From JAZDLC01 sp043802345 (GTDB lineage: Bacteria > Planctomycetota > B15-G4 > JADJEK01), in assembly GCA_043802345.1 (NCBI GenBank), contig JAZDLC010000227.1, positions 1-24,967 of the forward strand: a DNA stretch of 24,967 bases, written 5' to 3'. Of this stretch, positions 15,732 to 24,122 are shown in pieces (position 1 is the stretch's first letter; each line of letters opens with the position of its first letter). Made by a program: the position numbers and the translations under genes. A model generated the notes under the pieces. The model was given only the letters and a program-made list of their open reading frames with translations. It was not told the DNA's origin and ran no database searches.

Positions 15732-18700
15732 TCAGCTTCCCAGAGTCTCCTCCACCTCCTGCAGCAACAGCCGTAGTTCCCACACCTCGCTATACTCCTC
15801 GCGCGCCACCATCCCGCAATACAGATCCAGATTCGCCTCGACCTGTTCCTCTCCCACCTTCAGCCGGAACAGGGTCATCGCCAGGAAAGCGGGATTCGAG
15901 GGTCCTCCCGGCTTCTCGCTCTTCCTCTCCAGATCCCGGGCCTTCAGCAGGCACTCGAGCGCCGCTTCGAACTCCTCCAGGCGATAGTACGCCGCGCCCA
16001 AGGTGGTCCAGTAATCGGCGATGGCAGGTCTCTCCCTGACCGCCTGTAGCGCCCACTGGAGGGCAAACTCGTACGCATCACCATGAACCGCATCGAACTG
16101 CACCACCACCCAGGCCGCGTTGCTCAGTCTATAGGGATCGATCGCATCTGCGGCTGCCACTGGAACGGCTGCCTGGCCCGGCGACTCCAGGTCAAGGACG
16201 CCGGAGGCCACCCCGGGGAGAATATCCCTCATCTCCCTGGCGGTCCGCGCGCGCGCGCGGTCCCGGGCCAGATCCAGGGGGTTCACCGGCCAGCGGCGGA
16301 TCGTTCCGTCCCGCGACCCGGTGAGGATCCAGTCCCCTCCGAAAGAGAACTCGCCCCGGACGACCGAGTCCGTGTGACCTTGCAGATCGGCGAGCAACCG
16401 CCCGGTCCCGGCCTCGACCAACTGGACGCCGCCGTCCGCGAAGCAGACGAGCACGAACTGGTCGTCAGGACTGAAGGCCAGCGACAGAACGGCCGAGGGG
16501 TTCTGCTCGCCGGGACCAGCCAGCGCCCTGAGCAACTCGCCCGTCTCCAGATCCCAGAGGAAGACACCGCCATCCTTCGCTCCGGTCGCGACCGTGTGTC
16601 CTCCGTGGCTGATGCGGACAACCGCGACCTGCGCTCCGTGACCACGGAGGACTATCGGCTCACTTCCATCGACGAGATGCCAGATCCAAGCGACATCGTC
16701 ACTGCCTCCGATAACGGCCATAGTCCCCTCGACGTTGATGTCGCCCGCATCGACCGGGAACTTCTGGCCAGAGAGGATGCGGAGCAATTCACCTGTGCGC
16801 CAGTCCCAGATGCTCGCAGTGGTGTCGGCGGAAGTGGCCAGCAGCAACGGACGGTCCAGGCTGAAGGCCAAGGACATGATCAGGCTCCCGTGGCTTTGCT
16901 CCGGCTGGATCAGGCGGCGCAGTCCGACATCGCGGAACGACAGCTCCCCTGTGGAGGCTCCGGTCACGATCCACTGTCCATCGGGACTGAAGGCGGCCTT
17001 CACACCGGCCCAGCGGGCGATCTCGCGTAGTAAGTCCCTCGCCAACAACCGCACCAGTCCGGAACCATGGTCCGTCGGTTCCCTGACGAGCAGCATCTGG
17101 GCGCCATCAGCAGAGACGGAGACGCGATACAGGCCGTCCTCGTCCCCCGGCATGGCGGCAACCGCCTCGCCTCTCATCCAAGACCAGACCTGCGCGCTGC
17201 CGTCCTCATGCACGGCCACCAGCTTCTCTTGATCCGGAAGCAACGCGAAGTCCGTGACCGGCCCCTTGCCGCACGACATCACCAACGACTCGTCGGCGTG
17301 CAGATCCCACAGTCGTACCGTTCCGTCCGCGGAACCGCTCGCCAGCCACCTTCCGTCAGGCGCCAAATCCAGGGTTCGAACAGCCGCCTCGTGTCCCCGC
17401 AGAACCAGGTCCGGCTCCCCGGAGGCCATCGGAATCGAGCCGAGACCGTAGATCCGGATCACCCCGTCGGCCGAGCCGGTCGCGAGCAGGTCCGATGAGT
17501 CGCTGAACTCCACGGCGAGCACGGACGCAGGCTGCTCGTCCAGACAGATCTCCGCGGCCTCACGGCCATCCTCGAGAATCAGAAGGTGCGTACTGCCGTC
17601 ATTGACGCCGACGGCGAAGTACTTCTCGTCGGGGCTGAACTCGGCGTCATTGACCCTCTCACCGGAGAACTCACCGACGTGCCTTGGGTCAAAGCGCCGG
17701 CCGTTCCAGGCGAATATTTGTGCTCCCCCGATCGGTGACACGCCGGCAATGAACTTCCCGCCGGACGGTGCGTCGAAGACCTTGCTGCCCTCGAACAGCG
17801 GCAGGGACTGCAGCAACTCGCCGGATCTGGAATCCCAGACCTGCAAGCCGCCGCTCCTCGAGGTCGTGACGACGCCGACCTCGTCCGGGGTGAACCGAAC
17901 GGAGAGAGTCATGTCCTCGAGATCGACAGAGACTGGCGGGTCCGTGGATGCCAGATCGTGAATGTCCACCTGGTGCGGGAATCCCCGGGCGATCGCCAGC
18001 CGCTGGCCGTCAGGTGAGAAGGCGAGGAAGCTGCCGCCATGCCCCCTTCCCGGCCATCCGGAGAAACCATCGAAGACGGCGACGGGCGTCTCGTCAGCAC
18101 CCGCCGTCTCGTACAGGCGCACCTTGCCGTCCAAACAGGATGTAGCGACGTAACGGCCTTCTGGGCTGAACGCGATGAAGATGACCTGCGTGCCGTGGCC
18201 TCGGAGGAGTTTACGCTGCTTCAGATCGGGAACCGTCCACAGAGCCGCCCGACCATCCTCTCCGCAGGTTGCCAGAAGGGATCCGTCCGGAGCGAACACG
18301 GTCCCGAGGACTGCGTCAAGGTGCCAATCCAGCAGAACCTCCTCGTGGCCCGGCTCGAGCGCACGGAGAACGGCATCGTAGAGGACCCTGTAGGTCAGCG
18401 GATCCAACCCGTGCTCCTCGGCGGACCGAACAGCCACCGCAAGGCTCTGTCCCGGGTTCACCAACAGCCGGGATCGCGCAAACTCCGTCAGCAGGCGGCC
18501 GCGGTCCCGCTTCTCGCTCGCAAGCCTGGTCTCCTGGAGCTTCCAGTAGAGGCCACCGATGATCGGCAGGCCCACGACCAGGCACGAGGCCAGCGCCAGG
18601 GTTGCGGTCAACGCCGGCCGTCGCCGCATCCAGCGAAAGGCACGCGTCGCCAGCCCGAGCGGCCGGGCCAGAACCGGTTCCCCGCTCAGGAAGCGCCTCA

Positions 18701-19850
18701 GGTCATCTCCCATGGCCGCCGCGGAGCCGTACCGCCGGCCGGGAGCCTTCTCCAGGGCGGTCAGGCAGATCGTCTCCAGGTCACGCGGGATGCTCCGATT
18801 GATCTTCCTGGGCCGCACGGGCTCCGCCTCCACAACTTGCCCCAGCACGTCGTGGCCCGTGCTGCCGTCGAACGGCCGCCGGAGAGTGAGCAACTCGTAG
18901 AGCGTGCTCCCCAGGGAGAAAAGGTCCGTGCGAGCGTCCAGATCCCTGGTTCGCGAATCCGCCTGCTCCGGCGAGACGTAGTGCGGCGTTCCCGCGAACT
19001 CTCCCGTCACAGTGATGGACGGCAGGCCCTCCTGGCGAGCCAGCCCGAAGTCGGTCACCACGATGTTGCCGTCACGCTGGATCAGGATGTTGGATGGTTT
19101 GATGTCTCTGTGGATGACTCCAGCCTGATGAGCATGCTGAAGCGAATCGCAAACCTGCGCCGCAATCCTGCTGACGACATCGATATACGTATCGCCCCAG
19201 ATGCTCGACCCGCCCGAGGACGAAACGACAGCCCGCCCCCTGACCACCGCAGAGGGCCGACCACTCGCCTGGATAAGTCCCTCGACGGTCCGGCGAATGC
19301 GGTCGGCATCCAGTGTGTCTACCGTCCACCCGCGAAGACCGCCGATCACCGCGTCGAGCGACGGCCCCCTGACCAGGTCCATCGAGAAGTAGTGAATGCC
19401 ATGGTCATCACCCACGGAGTGGATGCGGACAATGCCCGGATGATGCAGCCGCGACGCCATGGAGGCCTCGCGATGGAACCGCTCCAGCGACTCCTTCCTG
19501 ATCGAGAAGAACGGGGGCAAGACCTTGACGGCGACACGCCGGTCAAGCGACTCCTGACGCGCCTCGTACACGATCCCCATGCCGCCACGTCCGATTTCCC
19601 GCAGCAGCCGGAACTCTCCCAGAACTGAAGGGATGGCATCCTCCGCGTCGCGTGCGCCTCCCCTGGCGAGACCCCGAAGCGCCAGCCTGAGCCGTTGAAC
19701 ACGGCCGATCTCTCTTCTCAGCAACTGGGAATCGCGGCCACGTTCCCGGCAGAACTTCTCGGCATCCGGGTCGCGCCCGTCTGCGACCTCTTCACAGTAC
19801 TCCTCGAGGTGCGAGTCGACATCCGGGTCCGGGGCGTCAGGTAGCTTCAT
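15732..19850 (-). CDS. Ser/Thr protein kinase with a membrane helix, about 15 WD40 repeats and a C-terminal TPR-like region
   Basis: 1372 residues. The kinase domain spans about 79-388: glycine loop GRGGMGIVYEA, ATP Lys109 (VAVKV), catalytic HRD 247-249 (IHRDIKPSN), DFG 267-269 and GTPHYVSPE as the activation-segment end. All catalytic residues are present. A 60-residue insertion (about 170-230) precedes the catalytic-loop helix. A membrane helix is at 413-434. About 15 WD40-type repeats follow (505-1210), with FSPDG...D G x V/I x L/I W signatures, enough for two seven-bladed propellers. The tail (1230-1372) has TPR-like helices (ALQWALQAVRERPAIAD). The kinase end is cytoplasmic and the propellers are probably outside. 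The start overlaps the upstream sigma gene as ATGA, so the two genes are translated together. Confidence 0.96.
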   Translation of the reverse strand: MKLPDAPDPDVDSHLEEYCEEVADGRDPDAEKFCRERGRDSQLLRREIGRVQRLRLALRGLARGGARDAEDAIPSVLGEFRLLREIGRGGMGIVYEARQESLDRRVAVKVLPPFFSIRKESLERFHREASMASRLHHPGIVRIHSVGDDHGIHYFSMDLVRGPSLDAVIGGLRGWTVDTLDADRIRRTVEGLIQASGRPSAVVRGRAVVSSSGGSSIWGDTYIDVVSRIAAQVCDSLQHAHQAGVIHRDIKPSNILIQRDGNIVVTDFGLARQEGLPSITVTGEFAGTPHYVSPEQADSRTRDLDARTDLFSLGSTLYELLTLRRPFDGSTGHDVLGQVVEAEPVRPRKINRSIPRDLETICLTALEKAPGRRYGSAAAMGDDLRRFLSGEPVLARPLGLATRAFRWMRRRPALTATLALASCLVVGLPIIGGLYWKLQETRLASEKRDRGRLLTEFARSRLLVNPGQSLAVAVRSAEEHGLDPLTYRVLYDAVLRALEPGHEEVLLDWHLDAVLGTVFAPDGSLLATCGEDGRAALWTVPDLKQRKLLRGHGTQVIFIAFSPEGRYVATSCLDGKVRLYETAGADETPVAVFDGFSGWPGRGHGGSFLAFSPDGQRLAIARGFPHQVDIHDLASTDPPVSVDLEDMTLSVRFTPDEVGVVTTSRSGGLQVWDSRSGELLQSLPLFEGSKVFDAPSGGKFIAGVSPIGGAQIFAWNGRRFDPRHVGEFSGERVNDAEFSPDEKYFAVGVNDGSTHLLILEDGREAAEICLDEQPASVLAVEFSDSSDLLATGSADGVIRIYGLGSIPMASGEPDLVLRGHEAAVRTLDLAPDGRWLASGSADGTVRLWDLHADESLVMSCGKGPVTDFALLPDQEKLVAVHEDGSAQVWSWMRGEAVAAMPGDEDGLYRVSVSADGAQMLLVREPTDHGSGLVRLLARDLLREIARWAGVKAAFSPDGQWIVTGASTGELSFRDVGLRRLIQPEQSHGSLIMSLAFSLDRPLLLATSADTTASIWDWRTGELLRILSGQKFPVDAGDINVEGTMAVIGGSDDVAWIWHLVDGSEPIVLRGHGAQVAVVRISHGGHTVATGAKDGGVFLWDLETGELLRALAGPGEQNPSAVLSLAFSPDDQFVLVCFADGGVQLVEAGTGRLLADLQGHTDSVVRGEFSFGGDWILTGSRDGTIRRWPVNPLDLARDRARARTAREMRDILPGVASGVLDLESPGQAAVPVAAADAIDPYRLSNAAWVVVQFDAVHGDAYEFALQWALQAVRERPAIADYWTTLGAAYYRLEEFEAALECLLKARDLERKSEKPGGPSNPAFLAMTLFRLKVGEEQVEANLDLYCGMVAREEYSEVWELRLLLQEVEETLGS

Positions 19851-20494
19851 CCTGCGGAGGCCAGCGTGAGTTCCTCGGCCACGATATGGGCCAGATTCCC
19901 CTGCGGCAGGTCTTCCACGAGCCTGGCCAGACGTGGCAACGCTCTCACATACCTCTTGCGAGCCGCCGACTCTCCGATCGAAAGGCGCCCAGCGATCTCG
20001 GAGAAGGACAACTCCTCGAATTCCCGCAGAACGATGACGTCGCGATCTTCCGGCGACATCAACTCGAGAGCGAGCCGGATCCAGGCCTCCTGTTCGTTCT
20101 TCATCGCCTGCCCGCTCGGAGTGGCCTGCCCCGGATGGCCGCGCTCGAGCTCCAGGACCGACTCGGACGAAATCGGCCGCTCCAGCGCCGCATTGCGCCG
20201 ATGCGCGGTGAACCAGTCATGCTGGTCGCAGAGCTTGTTTCGGACAATCCTCGCCAGCAACGCTCGCAGGTGAGCTGCGCTCTCCAGATGGAACGGCGGA
20301 CTGCATTGCAGGAACTCGAGTAGCGCTTCCTGAACCAGATCACCCGATTCCGCCTTGGTGCGAAGTGCCGGCCCCAGATTCGTGCGCACATACTGTCGAA
20401 GCCACGGAAGGTGCTGTCGCACGAGCTGGTTCAGGCTCTCGACATCTCCGTTGTGCCAGCCACGAAGGAGACGCGACGTTTCTGTAACTTCCAT
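19847..20494 (-). CDS. ECF-type sigma factor paired with the kinase
   Basis: 215 residues. Sigma region 2 is at about 20-90 (LVRQHLPWLRQYVR, SGDLVQEALLEFLQ, HLRALLARIVRNKLCDQ). Region 4 is at about 140-195, with a helix-turn-helix (LSFSEIAGRLSIGESAARKRYVRAL). The ATG at 20494 follows GAGAGG closely (about 4 bases); frame upstream to 20602 has no similarity. The gene runs straight into the kinase with a 4-base overlap. In the STK-linked ECF groups, phosphorylation by a partner kinase is thought to control sigma activity instead of an anti-sigma factor; here that is inferred from the gene pair. Target promoters are unknown. Confidence 0.95.
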   Translation of the reverse strand: MEVTETSRLLRGWHNGDVESLNQLVRQHLPWLRQYVRTNLGPALRTKAESGDLVQEALLEFLQCSPPFHLESAAHLRALLARIVRNKLCDQHDWFTAHRRNAALERPISSESVLELERGHPGQATPSGQAMKNEQEAWIRLALELMSPEDRDVIVLREFEELSFSEIAGRLSIGESAARKRYVRALPRLARLVEDLPQGNLAHIVAEELTLASAG

Positions 20495-20561
20495 CTTCCT
20501 CTCTCGGATCTGGCCTGGTCCAGGCTCGACCAGCTTAACAGATCCGACGCCCTCGACGAAG

Positions 20562-21030
20562 CTACCTCTCGCTTTCCAACAGCGTTTCCACGACCTGCTC
20601 ACCGAGCGACTGTTGCAGCGGGTTCGGGAGGACGTTGGAGAGCATCACGATGCCGAGGTGCTGCTCCGGGAGGATCGCGACGTAGGCCGAGAAACCGAGG
20701 GCGTTCCCGCCGTGCTCCACGATCTTGACCTCGCCGACCTTGCGCACGAACCAGCCGAGGCCGTAGCTCGCGTCGGGGAGCGCACCGTCGAGATTGGCGC
20801 CGCCGATCTGCGGCTTCCAGGTCTCCTCGAGGGCCTCGGCGCTGACGAGCCGCTTTCCGTCGTGTATCCCCTCGTCGACGAGGAACTGGACGTACCGGAT
20901 CATGTCGCTCAAGGTCGAGTTCACGCCTCCGGCCGGAGCCAGCACATCCATGTTGATCAGCAGCGCCGGCTGCCGGTCGCCCGGCTCGCCGAGGTACCCC
21001 TTCGCCACCTTCTGATCCGGCCGGATCTGC
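20562..21030 (-). pseudogene. C-terminal remnant of a serine hydrolase (beta-lactamase/PBP4* family)
   Basis: About 155 family-like residues remain, from IRPDQKVAKGYLG to the stop at 20562. They include the typical GGVNSTLSDMIRYVQFL stretch, SYGLGWFV, and the third active-site motif HGG in VEHGGNALGFSAYV. The first half, which carries the catalytic S-x-x-K and Y-x-N motifs, is absent. Upstream of about 21030 the same frame continues to 21197, but there it is the antisense of a histidine kinase and shows no similarity. The remnant therefore cannot be a working enzyme. The 5' breakpoint is set approximately. Confidence 0.82.
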
Positions 21031-21351
21031 GTGATCGACCTGCCGGAGGCCGCAAGCGGCGCGAGGATCGGCGCCATGCTGCTCGTGCCGTTCGTGGAAA
21101 ACGCCTTCAAGCACGGGGCGCGCGGCGGCGAGGGGTTCATCCATGTCGCGGCGGCCGTGAATGGAACCCATCTCTCGTTCAGCGTGGAGAACAGCAAGGG
21201 ACGTCCGGCGACCGACCGTGACGAAGCCGCGAGCGCGACCGGGCTGGAGAATGTGCGACGGCGCCTGGAGCTGCTCTATCCCGGCAAGCACCGGCTGCAG
21301 ACGCACGACCATGACGACCGCTACCGGATCGAACTGGAGATCGAGCTGTGA
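21031..21351 (+). pseudogene. C-terminal ATPase remnant of a LytS-type sensor histidine kinase
   Basis: About 106 residues. The N-box PFVENAFKHG and the G-box region GLENVRRRLELLYPG are typical of the HATPase domain in LytS/YehU kinases. The H-box domain with the phosphorylated His and any membrane or sensor part are missing. A stop codon closes the frame at 21013, and upstream sequence belongs to the serine hydrolase on the other strand. The GTG at 21031 could start a short protein, but no clear ribosome binding site precedes it. The stop overlaps the response-regulator GTG as GTGA, the arrangement expected of an originally intact two-gene system. Confidence 0.8.
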
Positions 21352-22061
21352 CGCTCCGCTGCCTGGTGGTCGACGACGAGCCGCTCGCGCGCAAGGTGCT
21401 CGAGAAGTACATCGGGCGGGTCCCGTCCCTCTCTCTCGCCGGCCAGTGCGGAAACGCGCTGGAGGCGGCGGCCTTCCTGCACGAACACGACGTCGACCTG
21501 CTCTTCCTCGACATCCGCATGCCGGAGATGACCGGCATGGAGTTCCTCGCCACGCTCGAGCATCCGCCGGCCGTGATCGTGACCACCGCCCACGCGGAGT
21601 TCGCCGTGGAGGGGTTCGAGCGGGACGTGGTCGACTACCTGCTGAAGCCGATCCCGTTCGAGCGCTTCCTGAAGGCGGTCAACAAGGCGACGCATGGCCG
21701 GGAGCCGGCGCCCGAACCGGCGACGCCCCCGCTCGGAGAAGAGTTCTTCGTGCGCGTCGGCCGCGTCGATCACCGGCTGTTTCTCTCTGAGATCGAGTGC
21801 TTCGAGTCGTTCCGCAACACCGTGAAGATCCACGCCGGCGGGCGCACGCTCTCGGCGCAGCTCACGCTCGCGAGCATCGAAGAAAACCTCCCCCGCGACC
21901 GCTTCGTCCGGATCCACAAGTCGTACATCGTCGCCCTCGCCAAGATCCGGAAGATCGAGGGATACCGGGTGCACCTCGACAGCCGCGTCGTCCCGCTCGG
22001 GAAGTACTACAAGAAGGACCTGGAACGCCTGGTCGCGGCGCGGCGGATCGATGGGTCGTAG
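21348..22061 (+). CDS. LytTR-family response regulator
   Basis: 237 residues. A receiver domain (1-115) has the acidic pair Asp9-Asp10, phospho-acceptor Asp55 (LLFLDIRMP), Thr79/Thr80 and Lys100 (YLLKPIP), so it looks active. A LytTR DNA-binding domain follows at about 130-233 (ECFESFRNTVKIHAGG, RFVRIHKSYIVALAKI). LytTR regulators bind direct repeats near target promoters. The start is a GTG overlapping the kinase remnant's stop. With the partner kinase truncated, this regulator may have lost its signal input or its translation coupling. It ends 12 bases from the convergent nucleotidyltransferase gene. Confidence 0.95.
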   Translation: MTLRCLVVDDEPLARKVLEKYIGRVPSLSLAGQCGNALEAAAFLHEHDVDLLFLDIRMPEMTGMEFLATLEHPPAVIVTTAHAEFAVEGFERDVVDYLLKPIPFERFLKAVNKATHGREPAPEPATPPLGEEFFVRVGRVDHRLFLSEIECFESFRNTVKIHAGGRTLSAQLTLASIEENLPRDRFVRIHKSYIVALAKIRKIEGYRVHLDSRVVPLGKYYKKDLERLVAARRIDGS

Positions 22062-22073
22062 TCATGAGACCGC

Positions 22074-22913
22074 TCAGTCTCCGGAAGTCCGGCGCGCAAC
22101 CCCCAGTTCCCACAGGAACTCCTGAACAGCGCTCAATGCGTCCTGCTTCAAGACGGCCGGATCCGCCTCCGGGCTCACCTGCCGTGCCTGGGAGGCATAG
22201 CCGCGGGGGCCGGACGAGTTTGAGTCATGGAATCTCGCTTCGACCTCGGCCCATACATTCGCCTTCGGCAGGGAAAGCCCCTGTTCACGAATCCAGCGGG
22301 CGGCTCCGGCCGGCCCACCAAGCCGGTTGAAGAGGAGTACGTAGGTGAAGTCGTAGTAGTCCTTCTCCTCCGCCCTCTCGCGCAGAGCCACAGCCTTCGC
22401 GAGCAGGAAGCCACCGATGTTTGCGAACGCCAGTTCCACGGTCACTTCTCTTCCGCTTGGAAGGACTCCCGCGACACGGCGCAAGACATAGTCCTGGGTG
22501 ACGAAGCCGGTGCCACGGAGATTCACGGCACAAAGACGGTCGCAACCAGGCGGCCGGACGGTGACACCCGCCGCCTGGTCATCGAGTTCACACAGGAATT
22601 CGATTCTGACGCTGGTACCGCTCACCGGACCAGTCCATCTCCACCCGTCTTGTGTGGGAGAGAAGCCCAGACGCACGAGCGCTCTCTCGACTGCTACCAG
22701 ATGGCTCCCGAGAGAAACGCCGAAGTCGATATGAACGTCCACGTCGGTCGTGCCCAGGTGCTGCGGCACCGTCGAGGATTTTTCGACGAGCGTCGCGGGA
22801 ACCAGGCCCCCGAGCACGACGATCCCCTCGCAGCGTTCCCCCAGCTCATGAATGATCCACACCAGGGCTCGCTCCGCAAGTTCACGAGCCTCCGGACTTC
22901 GCTCAGAATCCAA
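22074..22913 (-). CDS. AbiEii-like nucleotidyltransferase, probable toxin of a type IV toxin-antitoxin pair
   Basis: 279 residues. The nucleotidyltransferase core has the GG motif at 35-36 (VVLGGLVPA), the metal-binding pair Asp57-x-Asp59 (TTDVDVHID) and a third acidic residue Glu105 (VRIEFL). A later motif K-x-x-A-L-R-x-R ... KDYYDF (173-189) matches the C-terminal motif of AbiEii proteins. Such enzymes add nucleotides to tRNA or other targets and arrest growth. The start is a TTG at 22913, preceded by AGGGAGGG that lies inside the last codons of the upstream gene; the two frames overlap by 11 bases. The family is divergent, so a toxin role is inferred from motif and pairing. A simple housekeeping nucleotidyltransferase is less likely. 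Confidence 0.8.
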   Translation of the reverse strand: MDSERSPEARELAERALVWIIHELGERCEGIVVLGGLVPATLVEKSSTVPQHLGTTDVDVHIDFGVSLGSHLVAVERALVRLGFSPTQDGWRWTGPVSGTSVRIEFLCELDDQAAGVTVRPPGCDRLCAVNLRGTGFVTQDYVLRRVAGVLPSGREVTVELAFANIGGFLLAKAVALRERAEEKDYYDFTYVLLFNRLGGPAGAARWIREQGLSLPKANVWAEVEARFHDSNSSGPRGYASQARQVSPEADPAVLKQDALSAVQEFLWELGVARRTSGD

Positions 22914-23973
22914 TCAATCCCTCCCTGAGGAACGTAGCCCCCTCGGTGGCCCTGCCACCCAACGCCATCAGGTCCACGTAGAGCCTGGGCAAGTTGATAA
23001 CAGGGATCCCTCCGCTTGCAGAGTGAACCAGGAGCAGACGAGTCTCCCAGAACTCAATGTTGCCCCCGTCTTCCACAGGTCGGATCCCGCAGTCACGCTG
23101 GAGGGCGTCTGCTCGATCGAAGAGATCCGGCGTCAGGTAGATCTGAAGCGTCGGGGTGGATGTCAGATGGGGAGCCGTCAGGGCCAGCCCCGCCCAGCCC
23201 GTCGCCGCCCAGCCCGAACGCTCGCACAGCACCGGGGCGATCTCCTCACGCAAGAGAGCCGTGGCGTCCCTCATGAGCCGGTGGCCGAGAATCCGGCGCG
23301 GCCGGTGCCGGGTGAGGTGCTCGGTCCAGGCATCCAGGAGGACGCCGGGGTCCTTCAGCTCCCGGTAGACGTTGGGGCCGCGGCCCGGGCCGTGGCGGGA
23401 TGTCCATCCGAGACGGTCAAACTCCCTTAGGACGATCGACACCTGCGGCTTCGACCACCCGGACGCAACTTCCAGGTCCGGAATGGTCAGCCTGTCACCG
23501 ACCTTCGTGAGCACGACCTCCGCAATGTCGAGGCTCGACTTCGACCAGGACATGTACGGGCTCGGAGGCGCCGCCCTGGCCCGCGGCGCTCGAGGTTTCT
23601 CGCTGACCACGAACAGAGCCGGGGGCACCACCAGGCGGATCTGGCCCGCACCATCCACCCAGTTCGCGTCACGCTCCCGCAGCAGCTCCAACGCCCCCAC
23701 GGAGAATCGCCTTGCAACAGCCACGCATCGGCGAGGCCAGGCCCCACGGATCGTGTTCAGGGCCGTTCTCGCTTCGCTCGGCCATCCGGTGCCAACCCAA
23801 AGGGCTTCCAGGCGAGTCCGCCTGCTGGCCCAGCACAGCTCATAAGCCGTGAGTTGGTCCGATCCTGCCGGGCCGTCTACCGGTGCCACGGAGACGTCAA
23901 CGCCGAGCACCTCACCAAGAGCTTCCCGGAGGACCTGTCCGATCATGTCTTGTCGATTCAGACAATTCACCAA
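22903..23973 (-). CDS. Winged-helix protein, probable AbiEi-like antitoxin/repressor of the same pair
   Basis: 356 residues from the TTG at 23973; GTG 23970 and ATG 23946 are alternatives and none has a clear ribosome binding site. A winged helix-turn-helix lies at about 150-200 (DRLTIPDLEVASGWSKPQVSIVLREFDRLG). The C-terminal end (PRLYVDLMALGGRATEGATF) resembles the tail of AbiEi-type and related regulators that precede nucleotidyltransferase toxins. The N-terminal 140 residues are not recognised. Antitoxins of this class repress their own operon by binding inverted repeats, and palindromes lie right at the start here. The gene comes first in the operon, as is usual for abiEi-abiEii. Confidence 0.75.
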   Translation of the reverse strand: MVNCLNRQDMIGQVLREALGEVLGVDVSVAPVDGPAGSDQLTAYELCWASRRTRLEALWVGTGWPSEARTALNTIRGAWPRRCVAVARRFSVGALELLRERDANWVDGAGQIRLVVPPALFVVSEKPRAPRARAAPPSPYMSWSKSSLDIAEVVLTKVGDRLTIPDLEVASGWSKPQVSIVLREFDRLGWTSRHGPGRGPNVYRELKDPGVLLDAWTEHLTRHRPRRILGHRLMRDATALLREEIAPVLCERSGWAATGWAGLALTAPHLTSTPTLQIYLTPDLFDRADALQRDCGIRPVEDGGNIEFWETRLLLVHSASGGIPVINLPRLYVDLMALGGRATEGATFLREGLIGF

Positions 23974-23986
23974 TTGGTAAATTTAC
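23966..23986. promoter_or_regulatory. Two overlapping palindromes, candidate autoregulatory operator
   Basis: ACCAATTGGT (23969-23978) is a perfect 10-base palindrome. GTAAATTTAC (23977-23986) is a second one, overlapping it by two bases. They lie between the candidate -10 and the start of the winged-helix gene and cover the TTG/GTG start codons, a suitable place for autorepression. Confidence 0.5.
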
Positions 23987-23999
23987 TAGTTACATGAGA

Positions 24000-24028
24000 T
24001 AGATAGCACTGCATTTCAGAATAGTCAA
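24000..24028 (-). promoter_or_regulatory. Candidate promoter of the AbiE-like pair
   Basis: On the minus strand TTGACT (24023-24028) is followed after 17 bases by TGC-TATCTA with the hexamer at 24000-24005, a weak -10 with an extended TG element. The surrounding 120 bases are much richer in A and T than the rest of the window. The hexamer matches only three consensus positions, so this is tentative. Confidence 0.4.
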
Positions 24029-24110
24029 CAATTCAACATTAGTAAAATAGATGTATTTCACGGAATAGATACTTCCCAGCATGCGCGTCGCCTCGACCGA
24101 TCTGCCGCAT

Positions 24111-24122
24111 CCCCCCCCCCCC
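24111..24122. repeat. Homopolymer run of 12 C
   Basis: Twelve consecutive C (G on the other strand) in the intergenic region between the AbiE-like operon and the dehydrogenase gene. Such runs change length easily by slippage and are also prone to sequencing error. Confidence 0.9.

Noticed and set aside
21031..21197. N-terminal part of the 211-residue serine hydrolase frame
   Set aside because: It is antisense to the kinase ATPase domain and has no hydrolase motif; it is a chance extension after the junction.
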